64,000 nt of DNA from Kaistella sp. SH40-3. GTDB lineage: Bacteria; Bacteroidota; Bacteroidia; Flavobacteriales; Weeksellaceae. The first letter of the stretch is position 1. Each line of letters begins with the position of its first letter. Made by a program: the position numbers and the translations under genes. The notes under the pieces are model-generated. The model did not search any database and was not told the DNA's origin. It saw only the letters and a list, made by a program, of their open reading frames with translations. The stretch covers positions 372,001-436,000 of the forward strand of contig NZ_JAQYUS010000002.1 in the NCBI RefSeq assembly GCF_030686865.1, in the 5' to 3' direction. Shown one piece after another: positions 8,280 through 17,390 of the stretch.

Positions 8280-8750
8280 TTAATGCCAATCTTTATATGG
8301 TTTAGTAACCAATTTTGAATTGTAATACTTTTCTTCTCCTGTTACTTCTCCATCGATCCAATCTGGAATACCGAACTTTTCATCTTCACTTTTCAGTTCG
8401 ATTTCTGCTACGATTAATCCTTCATTCTTCCCAGAAAACACGTCAACTTCCCAAACATGATTATCGATGGAAATCTTATATCTTATTTTTGACAGTTCCG
8501 CAACTGCAAATTGATCCAATAATTCTTTGGCTTCCGCAAACGGAATTTCATATTCATATTCTGCTCTTGTTGCACCAAAAGAAATTCCTTTGATGGTCAA
8601 AAAACCTTTTTCAGAAGTTTGTCGTACGCGAATTGTTTTCTTCGGATTCGTCAATAAATATCCCTGTCTGTAAAATTCTCCCGCAGGTTTCTTGACCTCT
8701 TCCCATTTCTCATGATTAACCAAAAATTTTCTTTCTATTTCTACTCCCAT
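8280..8750 (-). CDS. CYTH-domain protein
   Basis: A single CYTH domain of 156 residues with the signature ExExK near the N-terminus (Glu4, Glu6, Lys8) and alternating charged strand residues (RVRQT, LTIKG, YEYEI, AEIEL) that line the triphosphate tunnel. Bacterial stand-alone CYTH proteins are often inorganic triphosphatases; adenylate cyclase activity is less likely. It stands alone; a TATTTTTG element at 8789-8796 (minus strand) is a plausible promoter about 38 nt upstream of the start. Confidence 0.88.
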   Translation of the reverse strand: MGVEIERKFLVNHEKWEEVKKPAGEFYRQGYLLTNPKKTIRVRQTSEKGFLTIKGISFGATRAEYEYEIPFAEAKELLDQFAVAELSKIRYKISIDNHVWEVDVFSGKNEGLIVAEIELKSEDEKFGIPDWIDGEVTGEEKYYNSKLVTKPYKDWH

Positions 8751-8845
8751 TTTATAATTCCTAAATATTAAAGATTTTTAAAAGACTACAAAAATAGTTG
8801 AAAATCCGAAGAAGTTTCCGAAAGAAAATTATATTTAAATCGTTG

Positions 8846-8876
8846 TTGGCTATTGCAGTGATAAAATCTACCTTTG
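8846..8876 (+). promoter_or_regulatory. Promoter of the first EamA transporter gene
   Basis: TTG (8846-8848), a 20-bp spacer and TACCTTTG (8869-8876) match the Bacteroidota promoter consensus. The leader to the ATG at 8939 is about 55 nt. Confidence 0.65.
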
Positions 8877-8938
8877 CAAAGTTGTTCTTTTGCAACGAAA
8901 TCCTATTTATTATTTCCACTTTATAATTCAGTTTCTAA

Positions 8939-9838
8939 ATGTTCAAAGATCCCAAATTAGTCCTCGCCATTGTAATTGTAGCTTTGGTTTGGGGAACTAC
9001 ATTTTTAGGGATTCGAATCGCTGTAGAAACTATTCCACCTTGGTTTGTGGCTGGACTTCGTCAGTTTTTAGCTGGAATTATATTATTGGTTGTTCTTCTT
9101 TTTACCAAAAATTTAAAATGGATCGGGTGGAAGAATTACATAAACCAAATCATTCTGGCGTCATTGATGCTGGTGGTCGCAAATGGAATGACAACGGTTG
9201 CCGAGAAGCATTTAACCAGCAGTTTAGCATCACTCATCAGTTCTACTTCTCCCTTGGCAGTTTTTATTTTAAGCATCGTTTTTAGCATGCAAAAATTCAG
9301 TATTCGCGGTTTAGTAGGAGTATTGCTTGGTTTTTCGGGAATCTTATTAATTTTCAAAGATGGACTTCAAGATTTACTCAATCCCGAATACAGAATGGGC
9401 GTGGTTTATATTTTCATCGCTATTGGCGGCTGGGCATTCGGAACTATTTACACCAAAAAAACCAATCATTTGCCGCAGAATATTTCCCTTAATCTTTTCT
9501 ATCAATTTAGTTTTGCGGGAATCGTTCAGATTATTTTCGGCTTCATTGCTTCAGATGAAATTACAGTTTTTACCTGGAGTTCCAAAAGTATTTTGGCCAC
9601 CATTTATTTAGCAATTTTCGGTTCTGTTATCGCTTTTTTCGCTTTTCATTATGCTCTGAAAAAAATCACACCTACGCAGATTTCTATCCTTTCTTATGTG
9701 AATACTATCATTGCTATTTTCCTGGGTTGGCTGATTCTCAACGAACCAATCTCTCTCACTTTTATAATGGCAACGGTTTTAATTATCTGCGGAGTTTTCA
9801 TCACCAATTATCAAAAAGGGATGTTTGCCAAAAAATAA
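8939..9838 (+). CDS. EamA (DMT superfamily) transporter
   Basis: A 299-residue inner-membrane protein with about ten hydrophobic segments forming two EamA repeats (roughly residues 8-140 and 150-290). ALVWGTTF near the N-terminus and the second-repeat end with LNEPIS are typical for drug/metabolite exporters of the RhaT/EamA type. Substrate cannot be inferred. It ends 9 bp from the stop of the convergent CBS gene. A second EamA protein is encoded at 60218. Confidence 0.88.
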   Translation: MFKDPKLVLAIVIVALVWGTTFLGIRIAVETIPPWFVAGLRQFLAGIILLVVLLFTKNLKWIGWKNYINQIILASLMLVVANGMTTVAEKHLTSSLASLISSTSPLAVFILSIVFSMQKFSIRGLVGVLLGFSGILLIFKDGLQDLLNPEYRMGVVYIFIAIGGWAFGTIYTKKTNHLPQNISLNLFYQFSFAGIVQIIFGFIASDEITVFTWSSKSILATIYLAIFGSVIAFFAFHYALKKITPTQISILSYVNTIIAIFLGWLILNEPISLTFIMATVLIICGVFITNYQKGMFAKK

Positions 9839-9846
9839 AAGTTTAC

Positions 9847-10275
9847 TTAACCCTGAATATATTCTTTAAGATGCCGAATGACTTCTTTTTGATCGATTAC
9901 TTTTTCTCTAATAACATCGGTAATTGAAATGATTCCCATCATTTCTTCCTGATCCATTACTGGAAGATAACGTAGATTATGATCGGCCATCAACTGCATA
10001 CAGTGGGTTAAACTATCTTGCGTGTTAAGTACGGGTAAATCCACGGACATCACATCGCGCACTTTGGTATTGGAAGAATGTCGGTTTTTCAAAATAACAT
10101 TTCTGGAATAATTTCTTTCCGTGAAAATTCCGTGATATTTTTCAGCATCCTGCACGACAACTGAGCCCACATTTTGATCGGCCATCAGTTGCAAAGCTTC
10201 TAAAACGGTAGAATCCGGTCCTACAGTAATGTAAGAACTTCCCTTACGGGTGAGAATTGTGTCTATATTGCTCAT
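9847..10275 (-). CDS. CBS-domain protein
   Basis: Two tandem CBS domains (about residues 7-62 and 73-128) fill the 142-residue protein; each shows the typical end of a CBS unit (YHGIFTERNYSR, MGIISITDVI). CBS pairs bind adenine nucleotides or S-adenosylmethionine and usually act as regulatory modules; as a stand-alone protein its partner is unknown. The ATG at 10275 is preferred over the in-frame TTG two codons upstream. Confidence 0.88.
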   Translation of the reverse strand: MSNIDTILTRKGSSYITVGPDSTVLEALQLMADQNVGSVVVQDAEKYHGIFTERNYSRNVILKNRHSSNTKVRDVMSVDLPVLNTQDSLTHCMQLMADHNLRYLPVMDQEEMMGIISITDVIREKVIDQKEVIRHLKEYIQG

Positions 10276-10353
10276 AATCAAAGTTTTTTGTCCTATAAAG
10301 TTATTACAAAAATTAGAATTATGAGCAGGTTTTAAAGATGAAAATAGAAACCC

Positions 10354-11463
10354 TTATGCAGTAACTGTTACCAAAGATTTAATATAAACTAGTTGCTCTA
10401 AAAGTTCTTCGCGTGAATTTGCTAAAACATTAATATGTCCCATTTTTCGCCCAGGTTTGGTTTCTGTTTTTCCGTAAAGGTGCACGTAAGTATTTGGTAG
10501 TTTCAATACATTTTCTAAACCTTCATATTGTACTTTTCCAGAGGATTTCTCTTCTCCGACCAAGTTCAACATTCCGGAAAATCCAAAACTGGAGGTATCT
10601 GCAAGAGGAAGATTTTTAAGTACCCGATAGAATTGTTCAAACTGAGAATTTGCATTTCCCTCTTGGGTTTGATGACCAGAATTATGAAGTCTTGGCGCCG
10701 TTTCATTAACCCAAACCTTTCCACTTTTATCTAGGAATAATTCGATGGCAAATAGTCCTTCCGAATCTGCTGCTTTCATAAATTGTTCTGCGATACGATT
10801 GATTTGATTTTGAACATCATCTGAAATCTGGGTCGGACAAATATTAAAATCCAACAAATTCAATTTCGGATCTGCAACCATTTCAGTCACAGGAAAACTC
10901 TTGATTTCACCCTGTTCATTTTTTGCGATAATCAAAGAGAGTTCTTTATCAATATCTACTAAATTTTCTAAGACTGATGGTTCATCCCACATTTTCTCAA
11001 GATCATTTTCAGACTGAATTACCTGGACACCTTTGCCATCGTAACCACCTGTATTAAGTTTTTGAACAAAAGGAAAACCAATTCTAATTTCCTCTTTTAA
11101 AGATTGGATCACCTGAAAATCCGGACTTGGAATCTGATGATGTTTATACAATTGTTTCTGCAAAATTTTCTGCTGAATAATTTTGATAATATTAGAATTC
11201 GGAATCACCTTTATTCCTAGATTTTCCAGTTCTTCTAACGCCTCTACATTCACATGTTCAATTTCAATGGAAACAACATCTTTATCCTTTCCAAAATCGA
11301 GAACATCTTGTTTATCATTAAAGTTTCCTTTGGTGAAAAAAGAAATATGCGCGCAGGAACAGTCTTCATTGGGATCTAAGACGTAAAATTCGTCATCATA
11401 TTTCAGGGCTTCCTGAATTAACATTCTGCCCAATTGTCCACCACCTAAAATTCCTATTTTCAT
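10354..11463 (-). CDS. purK: N5-carboxyaminoimidazole ribonucleotide synthase PurK
   Basis: ATP-grasp enzyme that makes N5-CAIR from AIR, bicarbonate and ATP. GGGQLGRM (6-13) is the N-terminal fingerprint; GGYDGKGVQV lies in the ATP-grasp region and VNETAPRLHNSGH carries the metal and substrate ligands. It starts 2 nt after the stop of the DUF1543 gene, so the two are co-transcribed. Its product is used by PurE (6348). Confidence 0.96.
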   Translation of the reverse strand: MKIGILGGGQLGRMLIQEALKYDDEFYVLDPNEDCSCAHISFFTKGNFNDKQDVLDFGKDKDVVSIEIEHVNVEALEELENLGIKVIPNSNIIKIIQQKILQKQLYKHHQIPSPDFQVIQSLKEEIRIGFPFVQKLNTGGYDGKGVQVIQSENDLEKMWDEPSVLENLVDIDKELSLIIAKNEQGEIKSFPVTEMVADPKLNLLDFNICPTQISDDVQNQINRIAEQFMKAADSEGLFAIELFLDKSGKVWVNETAPRLHNSGHQTQEGNANSQFEQFYRVLKNLPLADTSSFGFSGMLNLVGEEKSSGKVQYEGLENVLKLPNTYVHLYGKTETKPGRKMGHINVLANSREELLEQLVYIKSLVTVTA

Positions 11464-11465
11464 CT

Positions 11466-12017
11466 TTACTTTAATTTATCAATTTTTAAATAACCAATTG
11501 CGGTTTTATTTTCCTGAACTTCTGCTACAGATTTCTTTAATACAATCGAATATTTCTCTTTCATTTCTAAAGGCAAAATATCATTTACTTTAAAAATATC
11601 ATCAATGTCAACCCCGTGTTTATCGTCGATATGGCTCGTTGCATTTTCGAAACCCATTGTTTTATAAAAAGTAGTTTGTTTTACTCTTTTAATAATTTCT
11701 GACATGGATTTACCAACCATTAAAAACTGTTCATGAAATTCCTGAAACTGCCCAACCTGATACCCACCAAGATTGATGAAAAAAAGTTGATTTTCATCTT
11801 CCTTTACTTTTCGTTCAACGATTTCGATTTCGAAACCATCTACAAATTTTACTTCTTGGTAACAGTCGATGTGAATTTTACCTTTGGCTTCGGGCCAAAA
11901 ATTTTTCACGGCAGGAACAAGATCTTTCAACGTTTCGGCAATACCGAAGAAAACATCGTGTTGTTCGATATTTCTACCATTTGGCGTGGCGCCAAGAATA
12001 ATATGGAATAGTTTCAT
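11466..12017 (-). CDS. DUF1543 domain-containing protein
   Basis: A 183-residue cytosolic protein beginning MKLFHIILGATPNGRNIEQHD, the signature start of DUF1543. The family is widespread in Bacteroidota and has no assigned biochemical function that I know of. It is the first gene of a tight two-gene operon with purK (2-nt gap). A TATTTTTG element (12032-12039, minus strand) lies 14 nt before the ATG, so the leader is very short. Confidence 0.85.
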   Translation of the reverse strand: MKLFHIILGATPNGRNIEQHDVFFGIAETLKDLVPAVKNFWPEAKGKIHIDCYQEVKFVDGFEIEIVERKVKEDENQLFFINLGGYQVGQFQEFHEQFLMVGKSMSEIIKRVKQTTFYKTMGFENATSHIDDKHGVDIDDIFKVNDILPLEMKEKYSIVLKKSVAEVQENKTAIGYLKIDKLK

Positions 12018-12102
12018 TGTAGGGGAAAAAACAAAAATACGGTTTAAATAAATTCTATAAAATTTTAAGTCTAAAAAGTTTATTTAAAAGTTTCAAATTA
12101 CT

Positions 12103-12110
12103 TAAATTTG
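12103..12110 (+). promoter_or_regulatory. -7 promoter element of the TSUP-DUF1634 operon (leaderless type)
   Basis: TAAATTTG matches TAnnTTTG and ends exactly 4 nt before the ATG at 12115, the same spacing as at 2158, 3813 and 45987. Confidence 0.55.
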
Positions 12111-12114
12111 TGAC

Positions 12115-12945
12115 ATGACCGAAATATTAATTCTGTTCTTTGGAGCCGTTGCCGCTGGATTACTGGGATCCTTAACTGGTTTAGGCGGCGGCGTTGTCAT
12201 CATTCCATTATTAACTCTTGGCTTTGGAATACCGATGCATTATGCAATTGGTGCTTCTTTGGTCTCGGTCATCGGAACGTCTTCTGGTGCTGCGGCTGCC
12301 TTCGTAAAAGAAGGTTTTACCAACGTAAGAGTCGGAATGTTTTTAGAAATTGCCACTACAACCGGTGCAATTATTGGTGCTATGATTTCGGGAATATTGA
12401 ATCCCAACACCATCGGAATTATTTTCGCCAGTATCCTAATTCTTACCGTCATATTAAATCTGAAGAAAAAACCTGATCATCAAGAACCTTTAATTAAAGG
12501 GAGTTTAGAAGACAAACTTCAATTGTATGGGACTTTCCCGGATCATGGAATTATTAAAGATTACGCTGCAAGAAACACCGTTCCAGGTTTTCTGATGATG
12601 ATTTTCGCCGGTGCAATGTCCGGATTGCTAGGAATTGGATCTGGCGCACTAAAGGTTTTAGCCATGGATAATATGATGCGACTTCCTTTTAAAGTTTCTA
12701 CAACCACGAGTAATTTTATGATTGGCGTAACTGCGGTGGCAAGTTCACTCATTTATTTTCAACGTGGCGAAATCATTCCGGTGATCGTGGCACCTGTTTT
12801 AATCGGTGTGGTTTTAGGAAGTTACATCGGGTCGAAAACTTTAATTGTTTCCCAAACTAAAAAATTGAAAGTTATTTTCGGAATTGTAGTTACCATTCTT
12901 TCGATTTATATGATGTATAACGGTATTACCAAAAATTTCAAATAA
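12115..12945 (+). CDS. TSUP (TauE/SafE) family anion permease
   Basis: A 276-residue inner-membrane protein with about eight hydrophobic segments in two halves. GLLGSLTGLGGG near the N-terminus and GLLGIGSGALK in the second half are the paired TauE/SafE motifs. Family members move sulfite, sulfonates or organosulfur anions; the substrate here is unknown. The next gene (DUF1634) starts directly after the stop codon, a pairing seen in other genomes, which supports a two-component membrane unit. Confidence 0.88.
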   Translation: MTEILILFFGAVAAGLLGSLTGLGGGVVIIPLLTLGFGIPMHYAIGASLVSVIGTSSGAAAAFVKEGFTNVRVGMFLEIATTTGAIIGAMISGILNPNTIGIIFASILILTVILNLKKKPDHQEPLIKGSLEDKLQLYGTFPDHGIIKDYAARNTVPGFLMMIFAGAMSGLLGIGSGALKVLAMDNMMRLPFKVSTTTSNFMIGVTAVASSLIYFQRGEIIPVIVAPVLIGVVLGSYIGSKTLIVSQTKKLKVIFGIVVTILSIYMMYNGITKNFK

Positions 12946-13323
12946 ATGAAAAGTCATTTTACCGATATCGACCTTAACCGTTCCGTAGGAAACCTTCTGC
13001 GACTTGGCGTAATTTTATCTGTAATCACGTCTCTGTTTGGTTTTATTAAACTTTTTACAGAAGGTTTTAAAATGCCCGACAATTACACTTCCTTGGAAGT
13101 TACGGGAGAAAATATTTGGGGAAACTTCTGGATCTCTCTTTTAAATTTTGAAGGAGTTGGGATTATTCAACTGGGAATTTTACTACTGATTTTCACTCCT
13201 TTGGTAAGGATTATTTTCGCAATGATTGGTTACATTAAAGAAAAAGATTACACTTATGTAATCATTTCTTTAATCGTTTTAGGAATCATGCTCGTGAGTT
13301 TCTTAATGGGGTTTACTCACTAA
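12946..13323 (+). CDS. DUF1634 membrane protein
   Basis: A 125-residue protein with three hydrophobic segments (about 15-35, 62-85 and 100-122), as in DUF1634. It starts at the base after the TSUP stop codon and is surely translated from the same mRNA, so it is probably an accessory subunit of that permease. The function of DUF1634 itself is not established. Confidence 0.85.
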   Translation: MKSHFTDIDLNRSVGNLLRLGVILSVITSLFGFIKLFTEGFKMPDNYTSLEVTGENIWGNFWISLLNFEGVGIIQLGILLLIFTPLVRIIFAMIGYIKEKDYTYVIISLIVLGIMLVSFLMGFTH

Positions 13324-13398
13324 AAGCTTGCGTGTGTTTTTGATGAAAAATCAGAAATTCTCGGTTTTCATTTAGATAGAAAAAAAGAAAGTCAGATT

Positions 13399-14370
13399 TT
13401 AAGTAAAAGATAAATTTTTCAAAATTGCTTCTGCTTTCAGTTCTGTTTCCCGCCATTCTTTTTCGGGCGAACTTTCTGCGGTAATGCCACCGCCGACATA
13501 TAATAATGCGGCATTCCGGAAGATCTCCGCACATCTTAAATTGACAAAATACTGTATCGTTTCCTCATCTTCTACTTTAATATAACCCGCATAAAAAGCG
13601 CGTGAATGCTCTTCAAACTGCGCAATTGCATTTTTACAAAATTCTTTCGGGAAACCACAAACAGCTGGAGTAGGATGCAAGTCTGAAATTAATTTTTCTA
13701 CCTCTTCGCTTTTGATATTCGCTTTAAAATCAGTTCGTAAATGTTTGATGTTTCCGGAAGGATGGTCATGCGTTTCAGAACAGGTAACCTGAGCAGAATA
13801 ATCTTTTAAAACCGTTGCAACATAATCCGTAACCGCTTGTTGTTCTTCAATTTCTTTGGTCGTCCAGTTTTCATTTATGGGAATTGTTCCGGCCAAACTC
13901 ATCGTTTCAAACTCAGACGATTTTTTATTAAACCTTCCCAAAACTTCTGAAAATGCGCCAATCCAACATCGATCATTTTTAATAAAAAAATAGACAAAGG
14001 CATTTGGATAAGAATTGCAAAGATTAAGAAAAGTTTGAGATAAACTGATTTTTTGATGCTCTAACCTCACCAATTTTCTACGGGAAATAACCAGTTTAGA
14101 GAGACTGTTTTCTTTAACAAATTCAATAACCTGCTGAATTTTTTCTAAATAATGCGGTTCTGTTTCTTCCTCAAAATCAATTAATTCTGATAACGAAACA
14201 TCTGAAAAAACCTCATCTTCTAAAAATTGATTTAAGGAAATTTCTTTAATATCTCCTTTAAAATCAACCTGTTCTGAATTGTTAAATGACACAAAACGAA
14301 CCAGATTACTGTTTGAGTTTTCTTCAGTTGTAAAAATTTGGTCAGAAAAAGGATATCGGAAACACAACAT
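13399..14370 (-). CDS. menF: Isochorismate synthase / chorismate-binding enzyme MenF
   Basis: Chorismate-binding fold, here most likely isochorismate synthase for menaquinone. Recognisable motifs are KLVISRRK, SLAGTIP, HLRTDF, PAVCGFPKE and the C-terminal YVGGGI. At 323 residues it is shorter than the about 430-residue E. coli MenF, lacking much of the N-terminal part. The gene just upstream encodes a MenI-like thioesterase of the same pathway, which supports the menaquinone role over siderophore or folate synthesis. ATG at 14370 is chosen over the preceding TTG. Confidence 0.88.
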   Translation of the reverse strand: MLCFRYPFSDQIFTTEENSNSNLVRFVSFNNSEQVDFKGDIKEISLNQFLEDEVFSDVSLSELIDFEEETEPHYLEKIQQVIEFVKENSLSKLVISRRKLVRLEHQKISLSQTFLNLCNSYPNAFVYFFIKNDRCWIGAFSEVLGRFNKKSSEFETMSLAGTIPINENWTTKEIEEQQAVTDYVATVLKDYSAQVTCSETHDHPSGNIKHLRTDFKANIKSEEVEKLISDLHPTPAVCGFPKEFCKNAIAQFEEHSRAFYAGYIKVEDEETIQYFVNLRCAEIFRNAALLYVGGGITAESSPEKEWRETELKAEAILKNLSFT

Positions 14371-14383
14371 CAATTCGTAATAT

Positions 14384-14800
14384 TTAGCGCGGAATAATAT
14401 TATTGGTCATCGTGGTATGATTAATGAGCGTTCCTTTTTCATCGCGAATCTCGATTTCGGAAACATGCATGGTATTTCCTTTTCGAATGAATCTTGCAGT
14501 CCCAGTTACGATCCCGTCTTTTTTACTTCGCAAATGATTTGAGTTAATATTTGTTCCAACAGGAGCAAATTTTTTCGTATCAACGTGGATTACTGATAAG
14601 CAAGAGCCCAAAGTTTCTGCCAAAACGCAACTCGCACCACCGTGCATAATTCCGTAAGGTTGATGAACTCTTGGCGTTACTGGCATTGTTGCAGTTAACG
14701 AATCATCAGTAACATCAGTAAAAATAATATCTAAAGTTTTTCCTAAGGATTCGCCACCCCAGTTATTTAATTTTTCTAAGATTTGTTCTTTGTTTTCCAT
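14384..14800 (-). CDS. menI: Hotdog-fold thioesterase, probable DHNA-CoA thioesterase MenI
   Basis: A PaaI-like hotdog thioesterase of 138 residues. MHGGASCVLAETLGS holds the active-site helix with the catalytic Glu of the MenI/EntH group. In the menaquinone pathway it would release 1,4-dihydroxy-2-naphthoate from its CoA ester. It lies 13 bp upstream of menF and 16 bp downstream of an acyltransferase gene in one transcription unit. Neighbourhood makes menaquinone the best guess; a general acyl-CoA thioesterase remains possible. Confidence 0.8.
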   Translation of the reverse strand: MENKEQILEKLNNWGGESLGKTLDIIFTDVTDDSLTATMPVTPRVHQPYGIMHGGASCVLAETLGSCLSVIHVDTKKFAPVGTNINSNHLRSKKDGIVTGTARFIRKGNTMHVSEIEIRDEKGTLINHTTMTNNIIPR

Positions 14801-14816
14801 AAATTACTTGTTAAAA

Positions 14817-15383
14817 TTAGAAAATCTTCGGATTCCAATTTTCAGGAACTTTCGGGGTTCTGTGGGTATAATATTCTTCGAGTTCGGTCATGATATCTTC
14901 ATAAGATCTGGTTTCTAATTCCTCCACCGAAATCTTTTTACCCAGATAAATCGTTTTCTCCTTAAAATCACCAGAAGCAATTACGATGGGCACTTTTGCA
15001 TTGATCGCCATATGGTAAAATCCTTTTCGCCATTTTGGCACCCAACTTCTAGTTCCTTCTGGAGTAATAACCAAAGAAAAACTTTCCTTTTTAAAGAGGT
15101 CAACCACAAACTTTACCAAATCATTTTTCTGGGAACGATCAATTCCTACACCACCCATTGCTTTGATTAAAAAGCCATACCAAGCTTTGGTATGTTGATC
15201 TTTAATAATAACTTTCAAGGGTTTTCCTAAAGACCAATAAGCGAAGTTACCCAACATATATTCGTCATTTGAAGTATGTGGAGCTACAACGAGAATGCAA
15301 CGATCAAGATTATCTACGTCGCCTTCTAAAACAACTTTCCAGCCGAGAATCTTAAGCATTAATTTACCGAATAGTTTTTTCAT
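14817..15383 (-). CDS. Lysophospholipid acyltransferase (PlsC-like)
   Basis: A 188-residue acyltransferase of the 1-acylglycerol-3-phosphate type, with PEGTRSWVPKWRKGF as the substrate-binding motif III. Motif I reads HTSNDE: the usual HX4D has Glu in place of the final Asp. The ATG at 15383 (MKKLFGK) is preferred; a longer frame from 15437 would run into a hairpin. First gene of an apparent acyltransferase-menI-menF operon, although lipid and menaquinone synthesis share only the membrane. Acyl acceptor not determined. Confidence 0.82.
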   Translation of the reverse strand: MKKLFGKLMLKILGWKVVLEGDVDNLDRCILVVAPHTSNDEYMLGNFAYWSLGKPLKVIIKDQHTKAWYGFLIKAMGGVGIDRSQKNDLVKFVVDLFKKESFSLVITPEGTRSWVPKWRKGFYHMAINAKVPIVIASGDFKEKTIYLGKKISVEELETRSYEDIMTELEEYYTHRTPKVPENWNPKIF

Positions 15384-15435
15384 AAAATTGAAAATTTGGA
15401 ATTGAAAACCAGTATTTTTTAGTGAGTTTTTAAAC

Positions 15436-15479
15436 AAAAAAGTATAACCAAACTCAACTGGTTATACTTTACAAAGATA
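15436..15479 (-). terminator. Perfect hairpin with T run, next to a -7 element
   Basis: The arms 15439-15450 and 15459-15470 are exact 12-bp complements (AAAGTATAACCA/TGGTTATACTTT). On the minus strand the stem is followed by TTTTTT, so it can terminate the PadR-PspC transcript arriving from the right. A TATCTTTG element (15472-15479, minus strand) touches its upstream side, so the same hairpin could instead form at the very 5' end of the acyltransferase-men mRNA. The rest of the 15471-15676 gap shows no gene. Confidence 0.65.
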
Positions 15480-15676
15480 TTGAATTAATATTCTTAGAAT
15501 AATAAACTGCTAACGAAATCTATTATCTTAATTGCTATTTCTAAAACAAACTGTACCATAATACGAGATTTTTAGGTGTTAATTAATCTGTTATAAATTA
15601 ACTGTACGAAATTAAGAATAAAATTCTATAAAAAGAATTTCGTAAATGTTAATTTTTATTAAATATTTCCTATTCA

Positions 15677-17386
15677 TTATTTAGTTTTGATGGAGATTTC
15701 TTTTTTTCCATTTTTAATGGAGATATCTACATTCTCAACATCATCTGAATTAAATTTCATTTTTTTGATGATGAGTTCTGCTTCTTTTTTACCTACTTTT
15801 TTACCATTAACAATAATAGAATCTGCATTATCAGAAGGAACGATGATTGAATTTTTTCCTGATTTCACGGTTACCGAGTCATCATCTTCGCTGCTATTTG
15901 TATTATTGTTACTGTTATCATTATACTCATCATCATCAACCGAAAATCCACGTTCATCATTTAACGAAACAACTTTCATATGTTTCGGAATAACCAACTC
16001 ATAATCAACCCGGTAATCCCGGAAACGATCGGTGTATGGATAAGAGAAGTAATTTGGAAGTGTAATTTTATTGTCAACTATTTCCAATGGTACATTTACT
16101 CTCATCGGCAAATTATAACCGTCTGCTCTTTTTTTGATTTCAAGATACGGCGCTTTTACATCTTTTCTGGTAACATCTAATCTTGGGTAATCCTCTTTAT
16201 AAATGGTTTTCCCATCAGAATAAACATCATCCCAATATGATTTAAAGTTTTGTGGAATGACTACTTTTTTCATATCTATAAGGATAGAATCTGAGGTCGT
16301 ATTGATGGCTACATTCTCTGTATCATCATTGGTTCCGCTGTATTGTGTTTTGAATTTGATGGCAGAAAAACCTGTTGCAGCCCCCAAACCAATCCATAGT
16401 AAAACCAAAGCCCCGATCACATATCCTGTATTATTAAATTTGGTTTTGGGAGAAAATAACTTTATTGCCAAATAGGTAAAGATGAGTCCTGGAATAAAAG
16501 CAGTCAAAAACGACAATGCAATTACGATGAAACCAAGATTACTGTCTTGCAAATAAAATCCAAGGTTGCTAAAAAAGTTGATATTACTGGTTCCGCTAAA
16601 ACCGAAACCTAGGATTGCAAATGACCCTACTAGTAATGAAAGTCCCATCATTGCTAAAATCGCTCCCAGAAAATATCTTACCACTGCCCAAAGTCCACTA
16701 CCTGCTTTGTTGATGTAAGGTTTATTTTCGTTATACAACGCTCCTACCTTCTGTGTAGATTCATTTGCAAACTGTACAATTTTGGTTGATTCTTCCTTAA
16801 GGTTATCGAAATTTAAGGGTTTCCCTTTCATTTTCAAAAAATCGGTTGCATTTTCTGCTCTCGGCAAAACAATCCAAAGAATGATATAAATAAGAATGAT
16901 TAATGAGGTAGAGATCGCGGCTGTAAAAATTCCTAAAATTGCAATTCCTAACCAAATAGCACGCATCGCGCTGATATCCATACCGACATAATGTGCTAAA
17001 CCAGCACAAACACCAGCAATTTTCTCATGTTCAGGATCACGGAACAATTGTTTCTGCCCATTGAAGTTTGCAGAAGATTTTTGTTCTTTTTTACCTTTCG
17101 ATGTTTTTTCGGAAAAATAAGCTTCCTCCTGTTCTTCAATCTTTTCTGGGGTGCCGATTTGAGCAATTACTCTTTCAACATCAGTATCATTAATTACTTC
17201 TCTTTTTCCGAGTGCATCCTTAAAAATCTCGACCATTCTAATTTCGATATCGTGCATCACTTCATCTGCTTCGGTTACATCCAAAGAACTTCTAAGAGCT
17301 GCAAGATAATCGCTAAGTTTTATGTAGGCGTGTTCCTCTATGGTGAAAGAGAAACCGGCAAGTCCTATTGAGAGTGTCTTATTCAT
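15677..17386 (-). CDS. PspC-domain multi-pass membrane protein
   Basis: A 569-residue protein. Residues 1-90 form a cytosolic helical region (TLSIGLAGFSF start) common to flavobacterial PspC proteins. The PspC domain (about 112-175) has FRDPEHEKIAGVCAGLAHY and a transmembrane helix ending in ILWIVLP. Four further hydrophobic segments lie at about 230-345, and a C-terminal soluble domain follows with an acidic, Asn/Asp/Ser-rich linker near 485-505. PspC proteins sense or respond to envelope stress. It starts 4 nt after padR, so both are co-transcribed and probably autoregulated. Confidence 0.88.
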   Translation of the reverse strand: MNKTLSIGLAGFSFTIEEHAYIKLSDYLAALRSSLDVTEADEVMHDIEIRMVEIFKDALGKREVINDTDVERVIAQIGTPEKIEEQEEAYFSEKTSKGKKEQKSSANFNGQKQLFRDPEHEKIAGVCAGLAHYVGMDISAMRAIWLGIAILGIFTAAISTSLIILIYIILWIVLPRAENATDFLKMKGKPLNFDNLKEESTKIVQFANESTQKVGALYNENKPYINKAGSGLWAVVRYFLGAILAMMGLSLLVGSFAILGFGFSGTSNINFFSNLGFYLQDSNLGFIVIALSFLTAFIPGLIFTYLAIKLFSPKTKFNNTGYVIGALVLLWIGLGAATGFSAIKFKTQYSGTNDDTENVAINTTSDSILIDMKKVVIPQNFKSYWDDVYSDGKTIYKEDYPRLDVTRKDVKAPYLEIKKRADGYNLPMRVNVPLEIVDNKITLPNYFSYPYTDRFRDYRVDYELVIPKHMKVVSLNDERGFSVDDDEYNDNSNNNTNSSEDDDSVTVKSGKNSIIVPSDNADSIIVNGKKVGKKEAELIIKKMKFNSDDVENVDISIKNGKKEISIKTK

Positions 17387-17390
17387 CGTT

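Noticed and set aside
9136-9357. ORFs overlapping the first EamA gene on both strands
   Set aside because: They are shadows of a clear ten-helix transporter frame.
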